A stretch of 32,332 bases of DNA from assembly GCA_031269205.1 (NCBI GenBank), contig JAISZM010000069.1, forward strand, positions 1 through 32,332, given 5' to 3'. Positions 23,968 through 31,961 of the stretch are shown piece by piece (the stretch's first letter is position 1; each line of letters begins with the position of its first letter). The position numbers and the translations under genes were made by a program. Source of the stretch: Eubacteriales Family XIII. Incertae Sedis bacterium (lineage in GTDB: Bacteria; Bacillota; Clostridia; Peptostreptococcales; Anaerovoracaceae). The notes beneath the pieces are model-generated. The model saw only the letters and a list, made by a program, of their open reading frames with translations, was not told the origin of the DNA and ran no database searches.

Positions 23968-24825
23968 ATGGACATCAAGAAGGTAGCTATGGTAGGCGGT
24001 GGTACAATGGGCAATCAAATTGCCATACAGGTCGCGATCTCGGGCTATGAGACACGCCTTTACTCGCGCAGTCAGAGTACCGTCGATAAGGCGAAGTCTT
24101 TCGCGGACGGTTGGTTTGCGAAGCAGGTCTCAAAGGAGAAATTGACGCAGGCGGACGCCGATGCGCATAAAGCGCGTCTCAGTTTCACGACGGATCTCGC
24201 CGACGCGGTCAAAGATGTGGATCTCGTGATCGAAGCTGTTGTGGATGTGCTCGATACAAAACGGAAAGTTCTCGCGCAGATTGACGCATTGACACCCGAT
24301 ACTACTATCTTTGCAAGCAACAGCTCATACATCGTCGCCTCACGGTTTGCGGATGCCGTGAAAGACCCGAGCAAGGTGATGAATCTGCATTTCTTCAATC
24401 CCGCCCTCATCATGAAGCTCGTCGAAGTCGTCCGGGGTCCGCACGTTTCCGACGACACGATCGACACGATGATCGAGTTCGTCAAGTCGATAGGCAAGAT
24501 ACCGGCCGTCGTCAACAAGGAGATATACGGGTTCATCGTGAACCGGGTATTCAGCGCCATCACAAAGGAAGCCTGCTATATGTACGATCAGGGCGTCGCG
24601 TCCTATGAGGATATCGACAACGCCGTGAAGTACGGGCTTTCCCACCCGATGGGGCCGTTTGAGCTGCTTGACCTGACCGGCATAGATCTCGAGTACGACG
24701 TGTTGACCGAGAAGTACAAGACGACGGGTGACCTGGCCGACAAGCCGAGCGTAACCCTCGTCGAACACCACGCGAGGGGCGAGTACGGAAGAAAGACGAA
24801 GAAGGGCTTCTACAGTTACGAATAG
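23968..24825 (+). CDS. 3-hydroxyacyl-CoA (3-hydroxybutyryl-CoA) dehydrogenase
   Basis: This 285-residue NAD(P)-dependent enzyme oxidises 3-hydroxyacyl-CoA to 3-oxoacyl-CoA or runs in reverse. The dinucleotide motif G-G-G-T-M-G is at residues 10-15. The catalytic His lies in M-N-L-H-F-F-N-P-A, and V-N-K-E-I-Y-G-F-I-V-N-R follows. The C-terminal helical domain is complete and the length is that of Hbd (~282). AAAGGAGG precedes the ATG. It is followed by a thiolase, so the pair would interconvert a 3-hydroxyacyl-CoA and acetyl-CoA units. No enoyl-CoA hydratase is present in the window. The TAG stop is followed by 14 sense codons and a TGA. Confidence 0.93.
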   Translation: MDIKKVAMVGGGTMGNQIAIQVAISGYETRLYSRSQSTVDKAKSFADGWFAKQVSKEKLTQADADAHKARLSFTTDLADAVKDVDLVIEAVVDVLDTKRKVLAQIDALTPDTTIFASNSSYIVASRFADAVKDPSKVMNLHFFNPALIMKLVEVVRGPHVSDDTIDTMIEFVKSIGKIPAVVNKEIYGFIVNRVFSAITKEACYMYDQGVASYEDIDNAVKYGLSHPMGPFELLDLTGIDLEYDVLTEKYKTTGDLADKPSVTLVEHHARGEYGRKTKKGFYSYE

Positions 24826-24863
24826 GGGCAGTTAGCGCTAGTTTCAAAGGAGGAAAAGTTATC

Positions 24864-26048
24864 ATGAGTGAAAAAAATGTAGTGATTTGCGCGGGTGTAA
24901 GGACTCCGATCGGTACGATTGGCGGACAGTTCAAGACGATAACGTCGTTGGATCTGTCGATCCCCGTGCTTCAGGAACTGGTAAAGCGTTCGGGCATCGA
25001 TCCGGAGAAGATCGCGGACGTGATCTGGGGATGTAATTATCAGAGAACTTATAAGGAGAACAACCTCGCCAGAGTGGCGCTTGTGAAGGCAGGTCTGCCC
25101 ACCTCAGTGCCGGGCATCACGATACACCGGAATTGTACCTCGTCGATGTCGTCCATGCAGATCGGTTTTTATCAGATCAAAGCGGGCGAGGCCGACGCTA
25201 TTATCGCGGGCGGCGCGGACAGCATGAGCACGGCGCCTCATATGAATTTTGACTTCCGCTACGGAAAGAAGTTCGGCCACAGCGATCTGCGTGATTCCAT
25301 GTGGGATTCGCTGACGAATCTAGGTATCGGCCCCGCGATGGGCATTACCGCCGAGAACGTAGCCGAGAGATTCGGCGTCACGCGCGAGGAGCAGGATGAG
25401 TACGCCCTTCTGAGCCAGCAGCGCGCGGTGGCCGCGCAGGACGCGGGCAAATTCAAAGATGAGATCACTCCTGTTACGGTACCCGGGCGGAAGGGCGACA
25501 CGACGTTCGATACGGACGAGTATCCCAAGCGCGACGCCACGATCGAAAGTCTGCAAAGACTGAAGGCGACGTTCAAGGACGGCGGTACGGTAACGCCCGG
25601 CAACGCGTCTGGCATGAATGACGCGGCTTCAGGAGTCCTCCTCGTCGAGGAGTCGAAGGCGAAGGAATGGGGTCTTCCCATCCTCGCTCGAGTGCTTGCG
25701 ACCGCGACGACGGGCGTCGATCCGGAGATCATGGGCATAGGTCCGGTCAGTTCATCCAACGTCGCGCTTGAAAAAGCGGGTCTCACATTGGACGACATCG
25801 AACTCGCCGAAATCAACGAGGCTTTTGCCGCGCAGTATCTGGCGGTGGAGAAAGAACTCGGCCTGAAGCGTGAGATCACAAATGTGAATGGCGGCGGCAT
25901 CTCACTCGGACATCCCGTCGGAGCCACCGGATCCAGAATAGTGATTACGTTGATCTATGAAATGAAGCGCCGCGGTCTTCGCTACGGTCTTGCCGGGCTG
26001 TGCGCTGGTGGCGGTATGGGTGTTTCAATCGTTGTGGAGGTCCTGTGA
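24864..26048 (+). CDS. Acetyl-CoA acetyltransferase / 3-oxoacyl-CoA thiolase
   Basis: This 394-residue thiolase cleaves 3-oxoacyl-CoA with CoA or condenses acetyl-CoA. The nucleophilic Cys is Cys91 in H-R-N-C-T-S-S-M-S-S, different from the common C-A-S-G context. N-E-A-F-A-A, G-G-G-I-S-L-G-H-P-V-G-A-T-G-S-R (catalytic His) and L-C-A-G-G-G-M-G (second Cys) follow in order. Length is normal and AAAGGAGG precedes the ATG. The altered loop around Cys91 might reflect an acyl substrate other than acetoacetyl-CoA (inference). It lies between the 3-hydroxyacyl-CoA dehydrogenase and the CoA-transferase. Confidence 0.93.
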   Translation: MSEKNVVICAGVRTPIGTIGGQFKTITSLDLSIPVLQELVKRSGIDPEKIADVIWGCNYQRTYKENNLARVALVKAGLPTSVPGITIHRNCTSSMSSMQIGFYQIKAGEADAIIAGGADSMSTAPHMNFDFRYGKKFGHSDLRDSMWDSLTNLGIGPAMGITAENVAERFGVTREEQDEYALLSQQRAVAAQDAGKFKDEITPVTVPGRKGDTTFDTDEYPKRDATIESLQRLKATFKDGGTVTPGNASGMNDAASGVLLVEESKAKEWGLPILARVLATATTGVDPEIMGIGPVSSSNVALEKAGLTLDDIELAEINEAFAAQYLAVEKELGLKREITNVNGGGISLGHPVGATGSRIVITLIYEMKRRGLRYGLAGLCAGGGMGVSIVVEVL

Positions 26049-26083
26049 CGCGATAGCGCGGGCATGGAAGGAGAGATAATTCA

Positions 26084-27466
26084 ATGAGCAAAATTTTCGT
26101 ACCCAGATTCTGCACCTTGAGCGAAGTTCAGAGCGAATACAAGAACAAGCTGAAGACTGCGGACGATGCGGTTCAAATCGTCAAGACCGGAGATCGCGTC
26201 CACTACGGGCTGTTCTGCGGGATTATTCAGGATCTCGACAAGGCGCTCGCGAAGCGTGTCGATGAGTTGGAGGACGTTACGGTATACGATTCCATCTGGG
26301 CCTACAGCGAACCTCCGGCCATCGTTCAGGCGGATCCGGAGTCGAAGCATTTCAAGTATATCAGCACCCATATGAGCGGCCTGGATCGTTCGATGAACAA
26401 GCAAGGGGCTTGCTGGTTCTTCCCCGTGCAGTTCCGCGAGAACACGAAGCTCTGGGCGGAGAACGTGGAGAAGATAGATGTCGCGATGATGCAGGTCGGC
26501 CCGATGGACAAGAACGGGTATTTCAATATCGGCCCGCAGGTCGCGGAGGCTTGGGGCGTCATGGGGCGGGCGGACAAGATCATCGTCGAGGTGAACGAAA
26601 AACAGCCCCAGACGCACGGCATCCAGACGACGCTGCATATCTCTCAGATCGATATCATCACGGAGAGTTCGAACAACGAATTGCCGCAGCTCATCGCCAA
26701 AGACGCCACCGAAACGGAAAAGAAGATAGCCGCGCACATCGTGGAACGCATCGAGAGCGGTACGGCGCTGCAGCTCGGGATTGGCGGTATGCCGAACTAT
26801 GTCGGAAGCATGATCAAGGATTCCGACATCAACGACCTGAGTGTGCACACCGAGATGTTCGTGGACGCCTACGTCGAATTGTTCAAGGCCGGCAAGATCA
26901 CCGGCAACAAGAATACGCACAAAGGCAAGATGGTATTCACCTTCGCGATGGGTTCAAAACAGGTATACGACTTCATCGACGATAACCCCATCATCTGCTG
27001 TGGCCCCGTGGACTACGTGAACGCGCTCGAGGTCATCGCGGCGAACGACAAGGTCGTTTCGATCAACAGTTGTCTGCAGGTGGATCTCTTCGGGCAGGTC
27101 AACTCGGAATCGGCGGGCATCCAGCATATCGGCGGTACGGGCGGACAGCTTGATTACGTCATGGGCGCCTTCAAATCCCGTGGCGGCAAGAGCTTTCTCT
27201 GTACGCCGTCGGTTCGCAAGAACAAAGACGGCTCGCTCGTCTCACTGATAACGCCGCGTCTGCCGGAAGGTTCTATCGTATCCACCCCGAGGAGCGCCAC
27301 GCACTACGTGGTGACGGAGTTCGGTGCGGTCAACCTGAAGGGCAAGACGACCTACGAGAGAGCTGAGTTGCTCATCTCCATCGCGCATCCCGATTTCAGG
27401 GAGCAGCTTGAGGAGGAGGCGTTCAACATGGGTCTCACGCGCAAGAGCAGCAAGGTTCTGGTTTAA
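26084..27466 (+). CDS. Acetyl-CoA hydrolase/transferase family CoA-transferase (4-hydroxybutyrate/butyrate type)
   Basis: This 460-residue class I-type CoA-transferase moves CoA between acetyl-CoA and an organic acid through a glutamyl-CoA thioester. The likely catalytic Glu is Glu257 in V-H-T-E-M-F-V-D-A. The motif G-G-T-G-G-Q-L-D-Y and F-G-Q-V-N-S-E-S are also present. The closest families I know are 4-hydroxybutyrate CoA-transferase (AbfT) and butyryl-CoA:acetate CoA-transferase. In this operon it could load CoA on a 2-hydroxyacid for the dehydratase, or release the end-product acid. GGAGAG precedes the ATG. Confidence 0.9.
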   Translation: MSKIFVPRFCTLSEVQSEYKNKLKTADDAVQIVKTGDRVHYGLFCGIIQDLDKALAKRVDELEDVTVYDSIWAYSEPPAIVQADPESKHFKYISTHMSGLDRSMNKQGACWFFPVQFRENTKLWAENVEKIDVAMMQVGPMDKNGYFNIGPQVAEAWGVMGRADKIIVEVNEKQPQTHGIQTTLHISQIDIITESSNNELPQLIAKDATETEKKIAAHIVERIESGTALQLGIGGMPNYVGSMIKDSDINDLSVHTEMFVDAYVELFKAGKITGNKNTHKGKMVFTFAMGSKQVYDFIDDNPIICCGPVDYVNALEVIAANDKVVSINSCLQVDLFGQVNSESAGIQHIGGTGGQLDYVMGAFKSRGGKSFLCTPSVRKNKDGSLVSLITPRLPEGSIVSTPRSATHYVVTEFGAVNLKGKTTYERAELLISIAHPDFREQLEEEAFNMGLTRKSSKVLV

Positions 27467-27482
27467 GGACAGTTGATAAAAA

Positions 27483-27510
27483 TTAAGTATAGTTTGGTTA
27501 AGTATAATTT
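27483..27510. repeat. AT-rich direct repeat in the gap before the aminotransferase gene
   Basis: TTAAGTATAGTTT (27483-27495) and TTAAGTATAATTT (27498-27510) differ at one base and are spaced 15 bp apart. The 86-bp gap is the most AT-rich in the operon. It may be an internal promoter or operator; no well-spaced -35/-10 pair is seen. Confidence 0.4.
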
Positions 27511-27552
27511 TAGTTAGTGAAAGAAGAATATTGCTTTAAGGAGGAATGAGTT

Positions 27553-28836
27553 ATGAAATTTGCAGATTACAAACCGTATTTGAGCCCGGCTCTCGCCAAG
27601 ACGACGGATCTCGTCATGGACAGCGCCAAAGGTTTCTATATCACCGATCTGAACGGGGATAAGTATATAGACCTCGTCCAAGGGATCGCGGTCAACGCGC
27701 TGGGACACTGCCACCCGAATATCGTCAAGGCGATTCAGGATCAGGCGGCGAAGCTCATCGACGCGTCGTTCAACCTCGTGAGCTACCCGACGACGCTGGA
27801 GTTGGCGAAGCGCATCTCGGAACTCGCCCCTGGAGACCTGAGCACGGTGTTCTTTTCAAACGGCGGTTCAGAGGCAAACGACGGCGCCATCAAGTTGGCG
27901 AAGGCCGTGACGGGAAGACCTTGCATCATCGCTTACCGCGGTTCGTTCCACGGTCGGAGCATCGGCGCCACGAGCATCACCGGCTCGAACTCCAAGTACA
28001 GGAAGCATTATGAGCCTCTGATGGGCGGCGTGTATTTTGCCCCCTATCCGAATCCCTACCGTTGGGGTACGAGCGGAGAGGCCGCGTCGGAGGAAGTGAC
28101 GACGAGGGAAGCGCTCAACGAACTCCAGATCATGTTCGATCAGCTCGTCTATCCCGAAGATGTCGCCGCCATCATCATAGAGCCGGTCCTCGGCGAGGGT
28201 GGCTATGTGGTACCGCCGAAAGCGTATCTGGAAGCGCTGCGCGGCATCTGCGACAAGTACGGCATCCTGTTGATCTTCGACGAGATTCAGTCCGGCTACG
28301 GCAGGACGGGCAAGATGTTCGCGAGCGAGCACTTCGGCGTTGTGCCGGATGTCATGACGCTCGGTAAGGCGATCGCCGGCGGTCTGCCCATGTCCGCCAT
28401 CGTCTCGACGGAGGAGATCATGAGCAAATGGCTTCCGGGTATGCACGGGACCACGTTCGGCGGTCACCCTGTCTGCGCCGCTGCCGCGCTCGCCGTACTC
28501 GACACGTTCAAGGAGGAAAATATCCTTGAGAATTGCACGAAGGTGGGCGAGTACCTGAAGTCGCGTCTCTTCGAACTCAAGGAGAAATATCCGGTTATCG
28601 GCGATGTCAGAGGTCTGGGACTCATGTTGGCTATGGAGTTCATCAATCCCGAAGACCGCTCGCCCAACGCCGAAGCTTTCAACAAGGTTCGGCAGTATTG
28701 CCTCGACAACAAGATGTTGATTCTCGGCTGCGGGGTCTATGGCAACGGTTTCCGCATCGCCACGCCGCTGAACGTTACCAAGGACGAGGTGGATCAGGTG
28801 CTTTCGATCGTAGACAAGGCTCTGGCGGCGCTGTAA
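27553..28836 (+). CDS. Class III (PLP) aminotransferase, GABA/omega-amino acid type
   Basis: This 427-residue fold-type I, class III aminotransferase has G-S-E-A-N-D-G-A-I-K-L-A-K, F-D-E-I-Q-S-G-Y-G-R-T-G-K and the PLP-binding Lys272 in T-L-G-K-A-I-A-G-G-L-P. These enzymes transfer terminal (omega) amino groups, as in 4-aminobutyrate or ornithine, to an oxoacid. With the iron alcohol dehydrogenase next door it could turn an omega-amino acid into a semialdehyde and then an omega-hydroxyacid, as in GABA fermentation. The substrate is not certain. AAGGAGGAATG precedes the ATG. Confidence 0.92.
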   Translation: MKFADYKPYLSPALAKTTDLVMDSAKGFYITDLNGDKYIDLVQGIAVNALGHCHPNIVKAIQDQAAKLIDASFNLVSYPTTLELAKRISELAPGDLSTVFFSNGGSEANDGAIKLAKAVTGRPCIIAYRGSFHGRSIGATSITGSNSKYRKHYEPLMGGVYFAPYPNPYRWGTSGEAASEEVTTREALNELQIMFDQLVYPEDVAAIIIEPVLGEGGYVVPPKAYLEALRGICDKYGILLIFDEIQSGYGRTGKMFASEHFGVVPDVMTLGKAIAGGLPMSAIVSTEEIMSKWLPGMHGTTFGGHPVCAAAALAVLDTFKEENILENCTKVGEYLKSRLFELKEKYPVIGDVRGLGLMLAMEFINPEDRSPNAEAFNKVRQYCLDNKMLILGCGVYGNGFRIATPLNVTKDEVDQVLSIVDKALAAL

Positions 28837-28884
28837 GCTGACCGGACGACGTAGTATTGTCTTGGCTGAAAGATGGAGGTTGTT

Positions 28885-30045
28885 ATGAAAAATTTTATTT
28901 TCAAAATGCCGACGCGAGTACACTTTGGCAGCGGCATAGTGAGCAATTTGAGCGAGTTGGTGAAAGAATACGGCGGTACCAAGGTATTCATCATCAGCGA
29001 TCCCGTTATCGCGTCCACTCCGATAATGGACGCGGTCAAGGCCGGGCTTGGCGATATCCCGTATATCGTGTACAGCGATACCAAGCCTGATCCGACCATC
29101 GAAATGGTCGACGAGGGCACGGCCGCGCTGAAGGCCACCGACTGCGACCTGGTGGTTTCCGTCGGCGGTGGCAGCCCTATCGATCTGGCAAAGGGCATCA
29201 CGATTCTTCAGACGAACGAAGGCTCCGCAAGAGACTATATGTTTGGAGGTTCCAAGACCGTCACGAACAAATCCGTCCCGCATATCGCCATTCCGACGAC
29301 AGCGGGGACGGGCAGCGAGGTCACGGGCGCTACGGTCATCACGGACGTGCAGAACAATATCAAGCTTTCCATCACGCATGACTACGTGATACCCACCGTC
29401 GCCTTGGTGGATCCGCAGCTGCATCTCGGTATGCCGACGCTTATCACGGCTTCGACGGGGTTGGACGCGTTGACTCACGCCATAGAGTCATACGTTTCGC
29501 TCAACGCGAGTCCGGTCAGCGACGCGATGGGATTGCAGGCGATACGTCTCATCGGCGCGAATCTGAGAACAGCCGTCGCGGATGGCTCGAATATCGAAGC
29601 GCGTTCATCCATGGCTGTCGCGAGCACGATCGCGAGCGTGGCGTTTATGAACGGCGGTTTGGGCGTCATTCACGGCATCGCTCAGTCGATGGGAGGGCTT
29701 CACCACACGCCGCACGGCATCGCGAACGGACTGTTGCTTCCTTACGCCATGCACCGAAATTACATCGGCAATCTGAAAAAATTCCGTGAGATTGCCATTG
29801 CGTTGGGCGAGGACGTGTCCGGGCTTTCCGAGCGCGAAGGCGCCTACCGGGCGGTGGAGGCGGTGTTCGATCTGCAGTCTGATGTACGCGTACCGAATAC
29901 GTTACCCGATGTGGAGGTTTTCGAAAAGGATTTCGGACCGATCATCGAAGGGACGATGGCGTACCGTATGCTTGCGATCAATCCGGTCAAACTCACCGAC
30001 AAGGACGTGCGAGGGATATTGGATCACGCGTCGGCGGGCAGATAG
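28885..30045 (+). CDS. Iron-containing alcohol dehydrogenase (4-hydroxybutyrate dehydrogenase-like)
   Basis: This 386-residue group III alcohol dehydrogenase has the NAD motif G-G-G-S-P-I-D-L-A-K-G, then T-A-G-T-G-S-E-V-T. The metal-binding region includes D-A-L-T-H-A-I-E-S-Y, V-I-H-G-I-A-Q-S-M-G-G and H-T-P-H-G-I-A-N-G. I use ATG 28885 with GGAGG five bases ahead, not the in-frame ATG at 28873, which contains that site. Beside a class III aminotransferase it likely reduces the resulting semialdehyde to an omega-hydroxyacid. The TAG stop is backed by TAA one codon later. Confidence 0.92.
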   Translation: MKNFIFKMPTRVHFGSGIVSNLSELVKEYGGTKVFIISDPVIASTPIMDAVKAGLGDIPYIVYSDTKPDPTIEMVDEGTAALKATDCDLVVSVGGGSPIDLAKGITILQTNEGSARDYMFGGSKTVTNKSVPHIAIPTTAGTGSEVTGATVITDVQNNIKLSITHDYVIPTVALVDPQLHLGMPTLITASTGLDALTHAIESYVSLNASPVSDAMGLQAIRLIGANLRTAVADGSNIEARSSMAVASTIASVAFMNGGLGVIHGIAQSMGGLHHTPHGIANGLLLPYAMHRNYIGNLKKFREIAIALGEDVSGLSEREGAYRAVEAVFDLQSDVRVPNTLPDVEVFEKDFGPIIEGTMAYRMLAINPVKLTDKDVRGILDHASAGR

Positions 30046-30080
30046 ATATAACGACGTATTGATAATAGGAGGAGACAGAC

Positions 30081-31085
30081 ATGAAACACAAGGCAGTATA
30101 TTATAATATCGATGATACGCTCGATTTTGAAAACAGTCTCCTGAGGGAGTGGGGCGTTGACGACATCGAACTCGTTGAAGTCAAGAATGGAGAACTCCGT
30201 GACGATCCCGAGGCGTTCTACGACGCGGTCAAGGACGCGGAGGGCGTCGCCGTGGAGTATTACAACATCACCCGGGACGATATTGCGCGCATGAAGAATA
30301 CGACATGTATCTCGTTGCAGGCCATCGGATACAGCAACGTCGATATCGACGCGGCCACGGAACATGGTATCTGCGTGACGAACGCTCCGGGCTTTTGCAC
30401 GGAGGAAGTCGCCGTCCACACCATAGGGATGATGATCGACTGCGTGCGCAAGATCACTTTTCTCGATAAGAGCATCCGCGCCGGTTCGTGGGATCCGCTT
30501 CTCGGAGGCAAAACTTTCAGGATGTCGGGCAAGACGGTGGGGCTTGTGTTCTTCGGCAGTATCCCCAAATACATGATACCGATACTGAAAGCGTTGGAGA
30601 TGAATGTTCAGGCATATGCGCCGACGAAGACGGTGGAGTTCCTTGCCGACTACGGGTGCGGCAAATGCGACACCCTCGAGGAGTTGCTGAAGACGTCGGA
30701 CTTCATATCCATGCACACGCCGCTGATTCCCGATGTAACCTATCACATGATGGGAGAGGAACAATTCCGCATGATGAAAGACAGCGCGTATTTCATCAAC
30801 ACGGCCCGCGGCGGCGTGGTGGATGAACCCGCTCTCGTGAAGGCGCTCCGCGAGGGTTGGATCAAAGGCGCCGCGGTAGATGTCATCGAGGACGAGGCCA
30901 ACGAGAAGAGCGACCTGTTCGAGATAGACAACTGCATCATCACGCCTCACGCGGCGTTCGTTTCAGAAGATTCTTTCGCTCAGGCGAGGGTAATGGCTCT
31001 GAACAATCTTAAGATGCGGTTACACGACAACGTCATACCGGAGAACTTGGTCAACAAGGCTGTGGCGGAGAAGTTGGGACTTTGA
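30081..31085 (+). CDS. D-2-hydroxyacid dehydrogenase family protein
   Basis: This 334-residue protein has the C-terminal signature of D-isomer specific 2-hydroxyacid dehydrogenases: D-F-I-S-M-H-T-P-L, F-I-N-T-A-R-G-G-V-V-D-E (catalytic Arg), the D-V-I-E-D-E segment, and I-T-P-H-A-A-F (catalytic His). Its nucleotide loop reads V-G-L-V-F-F-G-S-I-P-K, where the usual G-x-G-x-x-G has lost the first and last Gly, so cofactor binding may differ. In context it would reduce a 2-oxoacid to the (R)-2-hydroxyacid needed by the dehydratase, as HadH/FldH-type enzymes do. AGGAGG precedes the ATG. Confidence 0.88.
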   Translation: MKHKAVYYNIDDTLDFENSLLREWGVDDIELVEVKNGELRDDPEAFYDAVKDAEGVAVEYYNITRDDIARMKNTTCISLQAIGYSNVDIDAATEHGICVTNAPGFCTEEVAVHTIGMMIDCVRKITFLDKSIRAGSWDPLLGGKTFRMSGKTVGLVFFGSIPKYMIPILKALEMNVQAYAPTKTVEFLADYGCGKCDTLEELLKTSDFISMHTPLIPDVTYHMMGEEQFRMMKDSAYFINTARGGVVDEPALVKALREGWIKGAAVDVIEDEANEKSDLFEIDNCIITPHAAFVSEDSFAQARVMALNNLKMRLHDNVIPENLVNKAVAEKLGL

Positions 31086-31097
31086 CGTACTGAAAAG

Positions 31098-31135
31098 GAT
31101 CGGGCCGCAACGTTCGATATCGAAGCGGCCCGGTC
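31098..31135 (+). terminator. Hairpin after the 2-hydroxyacid dehydrogenase gene
   Basis: An 11-bp GC-rich stem (31098-31108 with 31125-31135, one G-T pair) encloses the palindrome TTCGATATCGAA. No clear T-run follows, so it may be an attenuator or RNA-stabilising hairpin and not a full terminator. The next gene starts at 31207. Confidence 0.5.
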
Positions 31136-31206
31136 GATGTTCTATCGGTCATAATCGGAGAGAATCTGCTCTCCGTAGTGGTGTATATTTGTGGAGGGTA
31201 TTCAAA

Positions 31207-31593
31207 ATGAAACAAACAGCTATTTTCAATCAACAAACGCTCGGAGAGGTTCATGGCCCCTACGTGCAAGGTACGAAGTATCGTGATCTGTTCTTCACGA
31301 CGCAGATAGCTACTCTCGCTAACGGCGACATCATCAGCGCCGATCCCTACGAGCAGACGCTGCAGACGCTGAAGAACGCGGAACTCGCACTCAAAGAAGT
31401 CGGAGGGACCCTGGCGGATGTTCTCACTTGCCGCATCTATCTCACGGACATGAACGACTACGGCGTCGTCAACAAGGCGTACAAAGAACTTATGCCCAGC
31501 GATCCGTTCCCGACGCGCGCCTGTGTACAGGTCGCCGGCATGATCCCTGAAGTTAAAGTCGAGATGGAATTCATCGCCAGCGTTCCCGAGTAA
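31207..31593 (+). CDS. RidA-family reactive intermediate (enamine/imine) deaminase
   Basis: This 128-residue RidA/YjgF/UK114 protein hydrolyses 2-aminoacrylate-like enamines and imines to 2-oxoacids and ammonia. The conserved Arg105 is in F-P-T-R-A-C-V-Q-V and Glu119 in V-E-M-E-F. The start at 31207 follows GGAGGG; an upstream in-frame ATG at 31189 is less likely. Next to an FAD/[2Fe-2S] dehydrogenase that would release an imine from an amino acid, it probably finishes conversion to the oxoacid (inference). Confidence 0.93.
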   Translation: MKQTAIFNQQTLGEVHGPYVQGTKYRDLFFTTQIATLANGDIISADPYEQTLQTLKNAELALKEVGGTLADVLTCRIYLTDMNDYGVVNKAYKELMPSDPFPTRACVQVAGMIPEVKVEMEFIASVPE

Positions 31594-31640
31594 CAGCGCT
31601 TGGATCTATCAACTTTGTTACAGAGAAAGGGTGTCAAGTT

Positions 31641-31961
31641 ATGAATATGAGAATTAAGGATCATGTGATTCTCGGTGAAGAGGCGGATGCGCCGATGATT
31701 GAGATCACCTTTGACGGAAAACCCATTAAAGCAAAAGAAGGTGAGCCCATCCTCGCGGCGCTGCTCTCGGAAGGGGTCATCATAAGCCGCTATACGGTGA
31801 ATAAAAAAGAGCCGCGCGGATTGTTTTGCGGCATCGGGCAATGCACAGATTGCGCGATGATCGTCAACGGTCAGGCTAATGTCAGAACCTGCATCACTCC
31901 TGTTGAAAGAGGCATGGTCGTGGAGACGCAGTATGGGATTGGAGGCAAAGACGATGATTGA
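31641..31961 (+). CDS. [2Fe-2S] subunit of an FAD-dependent amino acid/amine dehydrogenase
   Basis: This 106-residue plant-type ferredoxin-like protein binds a [2Fe-2S] cluster through Cys63, Cys68, Cys71 and Cys84 (C-x4-C-x2-C-x12-C). Small proteins like this form the electron-transfer subunit of hydrogen-cyanide-synthase/opine-oxidase/D-hydroxyproline-dehydrogenase-type complexes. Its last 8 bp overlap the following FAD subunit, so the two are coupled. AAAGGGTG precedes the ATG. Confidence 0.88.
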   Translation: MNMRIKDHVILGEEADAPMIEITFDGKPIKAKEGEPILAALLSEGVIISRYTVNKKEPRGLFCGIGQCTDCAMIVNGQANVRTCITPVERGMVVETQYGIGGKDDD

